Part shown: positions 26,037 through 32,821 of the stretch, piece by piece | Layout of the letters: each line of letters begins with the position of its first letter | Position numbering within the stretch: the first letter of the stretch is position 1 | Source of the DNA: Paenibacillus stellifer | GTDB taxonomy: Bacteria; Bacillota; Bacilli; Paenibacillales; Paenibacillaceae | Direction: 5' to 3' | Assembly (NCBI RefSeq): GCF_000758685.1 | Contig: NZ_CP009286.1 | Span: 4,370,501 to 4,434,500 of the forward strand | Length of the DNA: 64,000 nucleotides | Program-made: the position numbers and the translations under genes | Notes under the pieces: model-generated | Told to the model about the DNA's origin: nothing | The model's database searches: none | Seen by the model: only the letters and a program-made list of their open reading frames with translations

Positions 26037-27359
26037 TTACAGCATCGCGTATGTCTTCAACCGTTGATACGGGATGAAGATTTTCGGTCGCATCAGTGGA
26101 AACAATGAACGTAATCGCTGGTATTCTTCCCAGGTAACGTAGCTCTTTCGGCTTCGTCTACTCAGCACTTTCCGCCAGTAGGTGACGGCTGTCGCGTAGA
26201 CTTTGCTCAGACACCTCATGTTGCCTGCCATTCCATAATAGGCATAATGTCCTTGCAACATTTGGTTAATCTTCTTTGCTTGTACCTCCAGCGGTTCATG
26301 CTGCATTCTTCTCATGGTTTCCTGCATGTTTCCCATACTTCGCTTCAGTCGCTTTTTCTCCGTCTTTCTCCCCACCATAAAGTTCCCTTGCCGGTTTCGC
26401 GTGCAGTAATGTGTGAATCCCAGAAAATAGAGCGTATCCGGCTTCCTCTTCCCTTTACTTTGGCTATGTTTGCTTGCAAATCTCCCAAACTCGATTAATC
26501 TGGTTTTACTCGGCTCCAGCTCCAGCTTGAACTTATGAAGCCGATTCACCAGCCCTTCCTGAAATCGGATGGCGTCGCTTCGGTATTGAAAACAGACGAT
26601 AAAGTCGTCGATATACCGAATGAGATAGGCTTCGCCTCTAAGTCGCGGCTTCACGGCTTTCTCAAACCATAAGTCCAGCACATAGTGCAGGTACACATTG
26701 CTTAAAACCACACTAATGGAGCCGCCCTGCGGCGTGCCTTCTTCACTGGCGTGGATTTTCCCGTCTTCCAATACGCCAACTTTAAGCCAGCGCTGGATCA
26801 GCCGGAGAATTCGTGGATCACCAATTCGATGCTCCACAAATTTCATCATCCACTCATGATCAAGGCTGCCAAAGAAATTCTTTAAATCGGCTTCGAATAC
26901 CCAACCCACCTTTTCTCCGGCTATGATCTCATTCAGTGTTGCTAACGCGTTGTGCTGCCCTCTGCCCGGTCTACCTCCAAACGAACAATTCAGAAAATCT
27001 TGCTCGTAGATAGCGGTTAGTATCTCTGCTGTGCACCGTTGTAAAGCTCGGTCTGCCACGGCCGGGACACCTAACGGACGTTTCTCCTTCTTTCCAGGCT
27101 TCGGTATCCAGACTCTTCTTACGGCTGGCGGATGGTAGCCTTTCCGGTGGATGGACGTGAGCATTTCTTCTGCCCACACCTCGAAGCTTTTCATCGCTTC
27201 GTCTCGGGTAACCCCATCTACGCCGGGTGCTGTTCGTTTGGGAATATGCTGCAAACATTCTTCTAGACGTTCTTTAGAGATATGGTGAGTAAGCGAAGTA
27301 AACTGTAGCTTCGAATCCTCTTGTGCTTTTGCTGCTATTCTTTCCAATCCTGTTGTCAT
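26037..27359 (-). CDS. Group II intron reverse transcriptase/maturase (inner intron)
   Basis: A 440-residue intron-encoded protein with reverse transcriptase blocks: RTAPGVDGVT (RT2), RVWIPKPGKKEKRPLGVPAVADR, FEADLKNFFGSLDH, EEGTPQGGSISVVLSN, the catalytic YIDD (IRYIDDFIVCF) and YFLGFTHY. The maturase X domain covers the C-terminal 120 residues. No HNH endonuclease domain is present. The GGSISVVLSNVYLHYVLDLWFE form differs from class C proteins. The reading frame is open throughout, so the protein may be active. It would aid splicing and retrohoming of the inner intron. Confidence 0.92.
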   Translation of the reverse strand: MTTGLERIAAKAQEDSKLQFTSLTHHISKERLEECLQHIPKRTAPGVDGVTRDEAMKSFEVWAEEMLTSIHRKGYHPPAVRRVWIPKPGKKEKRPLGVPAVADRALQRCTAEILTAIYEQDFLNCSFGGRPGRGQHNALATLNEIIAGEKVGWVFEADLKNFFGSLDHEWMMKFVEHRIGDPRILRLIQRWLKVGVLEDGKIHASEEGTPQGGSISVVLSNVYLHYVLDLWFEKAVKPRLRGEAYLIRYIDDFIVCFQYRSDAIRFQEGLVNRLHKFKLELEPSKTRLIEFGRFASKHSQSKGKRKPDTLYFLGFTHYCTRNRQGNFMVGRKTEKKRLKRSMGNMQETMRRMQHEPLEVQAKKINQMLQGHYAYYGMAGNMRCLSKVYATAVTYWRKVLSRRSRKSYVTWEEYQRLRSLFPLMRPKIFIPYQRLKTYAML

Positions 27360-27898
27360 GGCTAGGTTCTTCCTTCCGTTGTATGAAGGCCTGTGTCCTC
27401 CCGTTGTATGGAGCCCATGTTGCCTTAGAAAGATTCCATTTCTGCTGACCGCTTCCCCATGTAGCAGGCTCTCCCTGCCTCGGAGTACTATCCGTCAGTA
27501 AGACTTCCGGCAAGTCATTGAGCCTCCCTTGCTTTGCAGGCTTGTTCGGCTCTACCAAAAAAAAATTTGGAACTGCCGGATCTCCCTTGTTCCCAAGAAA
27601 CCCTTGGACAGCATGCTGTAGGTACGAACCCCGGAAGCCTCGGTCATCCTCTTGCCCTTTCGATGATGCCGCTTCTGCCTTCTCCACAGAGAAATAGGAT
27701 CGGCTGCTTCAACCACGTTTGATTTCGGGGCTAATCATCCTCTTCACTTGATTCCGGCCTACTGTCTCCCTGTCTACGCTTCGCCGTACATGTTACCATG
27801 CACCACGCAAGACTCGGTACAGGACTGCTGGCTAGGCTTTGTCCTGATCACCATTTCAGGCGATACGTGTTTCTTGAGCTTTTCAAGGCGCAACTCTC

Positions 27899-27934
27899 AC
27901 ACCACCGTACATGCGGGTCCGCATACGGCGGTTC
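27899..27934 (-). ncRNA. Domain V of the outer group IIC intron
   Basis: On the minus strand GGAACCGCCGTATGCGG, CCC, GCATGTACGGTGGT forms the typical IIC domain V, 8 bp after the maturase stop codon. It should continue into domain VI, but the inner intron starts within a few bases. Confidence 0.88.
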
Positions 27935-27941
27935 CAAAAGG

Positions 27942-29333
27942 TTAACAAAGTTCCAGATAACGTGAAAGCAAACTTTTCAGACCTTTCGCTTCCCAGTAGG
28001 AAGTCGGAAGGGCATTATTCGTGTTCCGGGACATTTCCCATGCGCCTCGCCGCGAGTTGGCCATCCTAAAACAAGCCCACTCTGGAACCCCAAGTGCCCG
28101 GAGTTCGCGGATTCGTGTGCGCACTCGCTTCCATTGTTTCCACAGACACATTCGCAGTCTTCTCCGAATCCACTGGTCTAGTGTTTGGAGGTGTTTCTTC
28201 GCCGATGCCAGATGGAAATAGCCGAGCCAACCCATTAAATACTGGTTTAGCCGGCGAATTCGTTCTTCCATGGAAATGGACCAGGTTCGATTCGTCAGTT
28301 CACGAATTCTTTCCTTGAACCGTGAGATTGTTTTCGGTGCTAATCGAATGGTTGCCTGTTTCTGGCTCAGGAAACTAAACCCTAGAAACTTCCGGTGCCA
28401 AGGTCTGGCTACCGCACTTTTCTCCCGGTTCACTTTCAGTTGTAGCTTTCCTTCCACAAATCGGCTGACCGACTCCATGACTCGTTCGCCCGCTCGTTTA
28501 CTCGCCACAAAGATATTACAGTCGTCCGCGTAGCGTACGAAACGTAGGCCACGTCCGGTCAATTCCTTATCCAGATCATCCAGTAGAATGTTTGCCAAAA
28601 GCGGACTGAGCGGACCGCCTTGTGGCGTTCCTTCCCGGCTGCGCTCCAGCTTTCCGTCCACCATGACTCCGGCGTTCAGAAAAGCACGAATCAGGGTCAG
28701 CACTCTTTTGTCCGCCACTTTCCGCGCCACTCTTGCCATCAGCATGTCGTGATTGACCTGGTCAAAGAACTTTTCCAGATCGAGATCCACGACCCATCTC
28801 AGGCCACTTCGGATGTATCTTTGGGCTTGTTTGACGGCGTCATGCGCACTCTTTCCCGGCCGAAAGCCGTAGCTATACCAAGAAAAATGGGCGTCAAAGA
28901 TCGGGTTCATCACTTGTAGAAGGGCTTGCTGGAGAAAACGGTCCATCACGGTCGGGATGCCTAGCAGCCGCACACCGCCTCCGGGTTTGGGGATTTCCAC
29001 CCGTTTGACTGGCGCAGGTCTGTATGTTCCCGCCAGGAGTTTGGTTTTCACCGCTACCCAGTGCGTATTCAGGTAAGCTTGTAGATTCGCTACTGTTACA
29101 CTGTCCACACCGGGTGCTCCTCCGTTTTGCACCACTCGCTTGTACGCGAGCCGAAGGTTATCTCCTTCGAGCATTCGTTCCAGCAAGTTGTTCTCTGCTT
29201 TGCGAGAGGAAGGGACGACTTGTGCCGACGAAGAACTCGGCGCTCCAGCATACCCGGGCGGCTTCACCGCTTCTCTTTGCTGGCAGCTCTCTTGCGAGAT
29301 ATTCGGCTGTCTTTGCTCTTCATACGAACGCAT
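27942..29333 (-). CDS. Group IIC intron reverse transcriptase/maturase (outer intron)
   Basis: A 463-residue intron-encoded protein of class C type. After a low-complexity N-terminal stretch the RT blocks follow: NGGAPGVDSVTV, KRVEIPKPGGGVRLLGIPTVMDR, WVVDLDLEKFFDQVNHD, REGTPQGGPLSPLLANILLDDLDKEL, the catalytic YADD (FVRYADDCNIFV), and RKFLGFSFLSQ. The maturase domain is C-terminal, with no endonuclease domain. AAAGGAG lies 13 bases before the ATG. The frame is intact although the intron around it is split by two insertions. It probably supported splicing and terminator-directed retrohoming. Confidence 0.93.
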   Translation of the reverse strand: MRSYEEQRQPNISQESCQQREAVKPPGYAGAPSSSSAQVVPSSRKAENNLLERMLEGDNLRLAYKRVVQNGGAPGVDSVTVANLQAYLNTHWVAVKTKLLAGTYRPAPVKRVEIPKPGGGVRLLGIPTVMDRFLQQALLQVMNPIFDAHFSWYSYGFRPGKSAHDAVKQAQRYIRSGLRWVVDLDLEKFFDQVNHDMLMARVARKVADKRVLTLIRAFLNAGVMVDGKLERSREGTPQGGPLSPLLANILLDDLDKELTGRGLRFVRYADDCNIFVASKRAGERVMESVSRFVEGKLQLKVNREKSAVARPWHRKFLGFSFLSQKQATIRLAPKTISRFKERIRELTNRTWSISMEERIRRLNQYLMGWLGYFHLASAKKHLQTLDQWIRRRLRMCLWKQWKRVRTRIRELRALGVPEWACFRMANSRRGAWEMSRNTNNALPTSYWEAKGLKSLLSRYLELC

Positions 29334-29449
29334 CGCTTTCCTCTCTCCTTTCGGTTCAGCCCTTCCGTAAGCTGTTGCAACAGCTTACGTACTATGGCTT
29401 CTGCTGACTCCTGCCAGTTCAGCGTAGCCTCTCGACTACGGTTACAAGT

Positions 29450-29457
29450 TTTTTTTT
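29450..29457. repeat. Left target-site duplication of the IS (poly-T)
   Basis: A run of nine T (29449-29457) abuts the left terminal repeat; eight T (31130-31137) abut the right one. This is consistent with an 8-bp target duplication made in a T/A tract of the intron. Because the tract is homopolymeric, slippage cannot be excluded. Confidence 0.65.
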
Positions 29458-30039
29458 CTACGCCTGCCCAACTAACGAACAGACGCGTTGTTCAAGCTGA
29501 GCTAAATACTGCTGAGGCTCTCGTCGAAACCGGAGCCGTTTCGTTCCTTCAAGCAGTCGGGATTCCCATTGACGCCGTTCCTGAAAGTAGGTTTCATAAG
29601 GAACCTGCTGAAGTCGGTGCTGCACATTTTCTTGCATCAAGGCATCCTCTACCCAAATCACAAACTCGCCATTACGCCAAAGATACCGGTTCCAGCTACG
29701 AAGACCCGTCATTCGGCGGTGTCGGGTCTTCGTTCGGCGGAAACAGCGTTCCTGGTCGTTATTCGTCCGGGGAAGATAAGCGGTGTTGTAGCAAGCAAAC
29801 AGTCCCGTCCAAAATCCGGTTGTATACCGTTCGAAATTCTCCACCATGGGCTGGTCTTCTTTTCGGATAAACTTCGCTCTTAGTTCGAACTTCAGCCAGT
29901 TCATTCGAACTTGCGTTGTCTCACTGCTTGTCCCAGACGGAGCACCCAAAATATGGGCGGCATCCTCAAGAGGCTGGCACCAACGCTTTACCTTTCGGTA
30001 TGCAGGACGGAAGGAATCCAGTTTTTCAAACAGCTTCAA
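29458..30039 (-). CDS. IS transposase, C-terminal part (second frame)
   Basis: The second frame of the transposase, about 193 residues if counted from a TTG codon. It carries the segment YLPRTNNDQERCFRRTKTRHRRMTG, probably containing the third catalytic acid. Translation most likely enters by a -1 shift from the upstream frame at the A6G sequence near 30070-30076, since the -1 frame reads FTYSEKLLKLFEKLDSF directly into this frame. The TAG stop codon is formed by the last three bases of the element's terminal repeat. Confidence 0.75.
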   Translation of the reverse strand: MKLFEKLDSFRPAYRKVKRWCQPLEDAAHILGAPSGTSSETTQVRMNWLKFELRAKFIRKEDQPMVENFERYTTGFWTGLFACYNTAYLPRTNNDQERCFRRTKTRHRRMTGLRSWNRYLWRNGEFVIWVEDALMQENVQHRLQQVPYETYFQERRQWESRLLEGTKRLRFRREPQQYLAQLEQRVCSLVGQA

Positions 30040-31049
30040 GAGTTTCTCGCTGTAGGTGAACCCCCTTTTTTAGCGCTTCGTTTCAAGGAATTTCGGATCG
30101 CTTCTGCTTCTTCAAACACTCGTACTCCGGGAAGGTCGAGCGGTGGGTTGCCGTCTTCGAGCAGAACGGAGCGCACAGCGGCCAGGTAATCTTTAGCGAG
30201 GGTTGCTTCTTCGGAAGGGTCAGCCTGAACTTGTTTTTCCAGTTCGCGAATACCACGTAAGTTTTTCTTAATCCCGGTTTTGAGTTTGCGATCCAACTCC
30301 ACGACCGGTTTGGCAATGTCTTTCAGGTAATGGTACTGGCAGTATTGGTAGGGTACTTCCGGCCACAGGCCGGACATCGCCAGGCGGATAGAATGTTGGC
30401 CGTCGCTGAGCAGTCCAATTATGGGAAAACCTAAAGCTTCCACGGGTCTCAGCAGTTGTTTCAATTCTTCGGCGCTGCCGCTTTTGAGGTTTTGCGCGGC
30501 CAGAATGCTTCCACTGAATCCTTCGCGGACCACATACAGAGTTTCATTGCCTTTCTCAGGCTGTATGCCATCCATGGATAGCAGTAATCCGCCGTGTTCA
30601 CGGACTACTTCTTTCAAGTTTTCCCGGAGATGGTCGGTGACGGAAGCGCGAAGCAGCGTGAGATAACGCTCATACAGCCGCTCGCAATTACGCTCGGAGG
30701 TGACAACGCCCCGTCGATTCAATTCCTCATGCAATTCAGACAAGGTGTAGTGATGTTTGAAACGAAGTTCGCCTACAAGCGCGAGGACGTCAAACCCATA
30801 TGAGGTATGCTTCATGACTAGCGCATCGGCTTCAGCTGAGCGATAATACGATCCGGGATAGGGGCATTCCGAATTCGGACAGGCATAGGCCATATTCCAC
30901 ACGTCATAGATGCCGCTTAATGTATTCACGTATTTATGCCAAGCGGTATGATGCCGCTTGAGTTTGGTGCCACAATGCGGACATTGCCGCAATTCACTGT
31001 GAAAGTAGATCCGTTGTTCCGGAGTAATTCGGTTTTTGGTTGAAGGCAT
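30036..31049 (-). CDS. IS transposase, N-terminal part (first frame)
   Basis: A 337-residue frame starting 80 bp inside the right end, with GGAGGAGG upstream of its ATG. The N-terminus has a zinc ribbon (CPHCGTKL and CPNSECPYP). Then follow LLLSMDGIQPEKGNETLYVVREG (first catalytic Asp) and IIGLLSDGQHSIRLA with YQYCQYHYLKDIAKPV (second Asp and the C/H motif of MULE/IS256-like transposases). The frame ends shortly after A6G4-5 at about 30066-30076, from where a -1 shift would join the C-terminal part. Whether this is programmed shifting or a frameshift mutation is undecided. Confidence 0.8.
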   Translation of the reverse strand: MPSTKNRITPEQRIYFHSELRQCPHCGTKLKRHHTAWHKYVNTLSGIYDVWNMAYACPNSECPYPGSYYRSAEADALVMKHTSYGFDVLALVGELRFKHHYTLSELHEELNRRGVVTSERNCERLYERYLTLLRASVTDHLRENLKEVVREHGGLLLSMDGIQPEKGNETLYVVREGFSGSILAAQNLKSGSAEELKQLLRPVEALGFPIIGLLSDGQHSIRLAMSGLWPEVPYQYCQYHYLKDIAKPVVELDRKLKTGIKKNLRGIRELEKQVQADPSEEATLAKDYLAAVRSVLLEDGNPPLDLPGVRVFEEAEAIRNSLKRSAKKGGSPTARNS

Positions 31050-31117
31050 TATAACCTCCTCCTTCCTTACCCTCTATTACCCGGTTTGTGCTTGTATTCT
31101 GCCAACGTTAGTAAAAC

Positions 31118-31137
31118 GGGCAGGCGTAGTTTTTTTT
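31118..31137. repeat. Right terminal repeat and T8 flank of the IS
   Basis: GGGCAGGCGTAG (31118-31129) followed by eight T (31130-31137), matching the left end in inverted orientation. From 31130 to 31426 the sequence is group IIC intron domain I-IV RNA, and 31050-31117 is the IS leader. Confidence 0.75.
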
Positions 31138-31431
31138 CTTGCATGCCTAGCAGGTCTCCCCAGATAAGAACGTCATCTTTCCGCCCGCGACCACTGGAGT
31201 TTACCGCACCAGCCCTTAGCGGCTTTGGATTTCGTCATGTAGTGGTGACTCATCCGACTGGCACAGCCTCGAATCCAGTTCGTGTACCTTGGCCCGTGCT
31301 TTTGCCTCCGGCTTCCTTCAGATTCCACCTCACGATGGACACCCTTGCCCTTGGCTAACGGTAGGCGCTCGCCAGCCCCCGTTCGGGACTTTCACCCTAA
31401 AGATAACGCCCATGCTGGGCGTACACTGAAG

Positions 31432-31465
31432 CCGCAGCAGAGGTCCTCCTCTGCTGCGGTTTTTT
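31432..31465 (+). terminator. Terminator of the c-di-AMP riboswitch, now next to the intron 5' end
   Basis: CCGCAGCAGAGG (31432-31443), loop TCCT, CCTCTGCTGCGG (31448-31459), then six T: a perfect 12-bp intrinsic terminator on the plus strand. The antisense IIC intron begins 5 bases from its stem. On the intron strand the hairpin forms the 5' exon motif used by IIC introns for target choice. Confidence 0.88.
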
Positions 31466-31546
31466 GTCGTACCTGCATATGCTGATTTTGGGAGATTAAG
31501 TGATTCGAAACTTAGGGAATTGGAATTCTGAGGAGGAAAAGCTGAA

Positions 31547-32056
31547 ATGGATCAGCGCAGTCTGTCACGTATTGAGGTGTTTGTATTCAAAGCTCCTTGG
31601 CCCGCCTTTTGCGGCCCGGAATCGTCCGGTAACTCCCGCTTTGGCATTCTGAAGCTGACCTGCAAGGCAGGATACAGCTGGGCCCAGGGCTTATTGTGCG
31701 CAAATGATAGGGATTTTGACTTGATGAAATGGAGCAGCTTCCTGCGCACCATCCGTCATTGCCGACTGGATGAAGCCATCGAGATCGTCCGCCGCCAGAG
31801 CCCGGAATGGGAACAAACACAGCGGGAGATGGTACAGATAGCCCTGCTGGATTTACAAGCGAAGCTGCAGGGAAAAGTACGGTCCGCGCACATCCAGACA
31901 GACTTGCGACTTCATGCAGTTGCCGCAGGCAACGGCTTAAGTCCGGGACAGATGTACTATAAACCCTCAAGAAGCCTGACGCACCCGCAGAGCTGGACGG
32001 GGCTGGACATGGCGGAGCTTATCGACAGATCCATCGCTTATTGCTCCATACTATAG
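31547..32056 (+). CDS. Hypothetical protein downstream of the split c-di-AMP riboswitch
   Basis: A 169-residue protein with AGGAGG 10 bases before the ATG and 81 bp after the riboswitch terminator. The first 60 residues (RIEVFVFKAPWP..., RFGILKLTCKAGYSWAQGLL) faintly resemble the N-terminal capping strand pattern of enolase-superfamily proteins, but the catalytic barrel is absent, so this is not a functional assignment. No signal peptide or membrane helix is seen. It is followed after 29 bp by a sigma-factor-like gene, so the two form an operon. Function unknown. Confidence 0.72.
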   Translation: MDQRSLSRIEVFVFKAPWPAFCGPESSGNSRFGILKLTCKAGYSWAQGLLCANDRDFDLMKWSSFLRTIRHCRLDEAIEIVRRQSPEWEQTQREMVQIALLDLQAKLQGKVRSAHIQTDLRLHAVAAGNGLSPGQMYYKPSRSLTHPQSWTGLDMAELIDRSIAYCSIL

Positions 32057-32085
32057 ATTTCATATTCAGAGAGGACTGTGAGATC

Positions 32086-32538
32086 ATGCCTGACCCTTTA
32101 TCGCAACAGCCGCCTTCCTCGGCCGGGTACGCGCAGTATGTTCAGAAATACAGCGGGAGCATCTATGCACTCAGCAGACTGCTGCTTGGGCTGGAAACCG
32201 AGGCGGAGGAGGCTGCGGTGAAGACCTTTGCCGCGCTCTATGAGCCTTACCTGCAAAAACGCTTAGATCCGCTTGCCTTCTCCCTTGATGCTTACCGTGA
32301 GTGCATCCAGCAATGCTCCCGGCTAACACAAGCCCGCAAGCCCTGTTCTGCAAATACGCTGACCTGGGAAAGCCGGCTTATTCTGGCGCTCCGCTACGGC
32401 TTGCAGCTCCCCCTGCCCGAAATCAGCGCCATTCTCCAGCGAAGTGTCCCCGATCTTAAGGCGCAGCTCAGACAGGTGCGCGAACAAATGGCTGGACAGG
32501 AGAGCTTGCTGCCGAAATCCGGTTTAACCGCCGGGTGA
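32086..32538 (+). CDS. Small ECF sigma factor-like protein
   Basis: A 150-residue protein with a shape like an extracytoplasmic-function sigma factor. An N-terminal region resembles sigma region 2 (YVQKYSGSIYALSRLLLGLETEAEEAAVKTFAALY) and a C-terminal helix-turn-helix resembles region 4 (LTWESRLILALRYGLQLPLPEISAILQRSVPDLKAQLRQVREQM). The typical DxxQ motif is degenerate, so it may be a divergent sigma or a related regulator. Start at 32086 with GAGGA upstream; an earlier ATG overlaps the previous gene. It shares an operon with the unknown gene before it. Confidence 0.72.
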   Translation: MPDPLSQQPPSSAGYAQYVQKYSGSIYALSRLLLGLETEAEEAAVKTFAALYEPYLQKRLDPLAFSLDAYRECIQQCSRLTQARKPCSANTLTWESRLILALRYGLQLPLPEISAILQRSVPDLKAQLRQVREQMAGQESLLPKSGLTAG

Positions 32539-32604
32539 AGATCGAAGTCTAACAAGAAAGCTTAGTGACTGCGGCCTCAATAAAATCATGATTTTGCAGA
32601 CAAC

Positions 32605-32640
32605 AGAGCTGCGGCACCTTGCCGCGGCTCTCTTTATTTT
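32605..32640 (+). terminator. Terminator after the sigma-like gene
   Basis: AGAGCTGCGGCA pairs with TGCCGCGGCTCT (one G-U) around CCT, followed by CTTTATTTT. The stretch 32539-32821 holds this and the efe promoter region. Confidence 0.8.
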
Positions 32641-32735
32641 GACGTTCAGTATACAGCTGGCAGCCCAGAGCATCTAGTTTGAAGATACGCCTTAGTAATT
32701 TTAGATTTTAAAAAGGCATTAATTCAAATTTGATA

Positions 32736-32764
32736 TTGACATCGATTTACTAGCCCGCTATGAT
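32736..32764 (+). promoter_or_regulatory. SigA promoter of the efe operon
   Basis: TTGACA (32736-32741), 17-bp spacer, TATGAT (32759-32764). The start is near 32771, directly upstream of a Fur box. Confidence 0.87.
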
Positions 32765-32778
32765 AAGTGCAGTTTAGG

Positions 32779-32793
32779 TGATAATGATTATCA
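32779..32793 (+). promoter_or_regulatory. Fur box
   Basis: TGATAATGATTATCA is a perfect 7-1-7 inverted repeat of the Fur core, extended to 16 of 19 matches with the classical Fur box. It lies just after the transcription start, so iron-loaded Fur would block the efe operon. Confidence 0.9.
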
Positions 32794-32821
32794 TTTACAT
32801 TATACATAAGGGGTGTTTGAC

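Larger units (their letters stand above)
25948..27895 (-). mobile_element. Inner group II intron inserted between domains V and VI of the IIC intron
   Basis: About 1.95 kb. The IIC domain V (ending GGTGGTGTGAGAG) breaks off at about 27894, and the matching continuation (GACGGGGGC...) resumes at about 25947. Between them lie about 535 bp of 5' intron RNA (starting near GTTGCGCC), a reverse transcriptase gene (27359-26037), its own domain V (26023-25991) and a domain VI-like hairpin ending near CTTCTACCC. Boundaries are uncertain by about 4 bases because GAG/AG is shared at the junctions. The stretch 27360-27941 is intron RNA domains I-IV and codes for nothing I can support. Confidence 0.8.
29458..31129 (-). 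mobile_element. 1672-bp insertion sequence inside the IIC intron
   Basis: Terminal inverted repeats CTACGCCTGCCC (29458-29469) and GGGCAGGCGTAG (31118-31129) are exact over 12 bp and extend with mismatches (ACTAACG in both). The element carries one transposase in two overlapping frames and is flanked by T8. The 8-bp duplication and the DDE transposase fit the IS256/MULE-like superfamily, but I cannot name the family. On the intron strand it lies in the poly-A stretch between CATGCAAG and CTTGTAACC. Confidence 0.85.
25917..31426 (-). mobile_element. Group IIC intron, interrupted by a second group II intron and an IS
   Basis: The outer element of a nest. Its 5' end lies at 31426 on the minus strand (GTGTACGCCCAGCATGGGCG, the usual IIC start), next to a terminator-type hairpin in the 5' exon. 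Domain I to IV RNA covers 31426-31130 and 29457-29334, the maturase gene 29333-27942, and domain V 27934-27899. Domain VI and the 3' end (GGGGGCTTGCCGCCCCC then CTCCTACTCGAT) are displaced to 25950-25917 by a second intron. It is 5.5 kb in all; without the two insertions it would be about 1.9 kb, normal for IIC. Confidence 0.85.

Noticed and set aside
27274..27687. 137-codon frame before the inner intron reverse transcriptase
   Set aside because: It lies in the RNA domains of the inner group II intron and overlaps the real gene in another frame.
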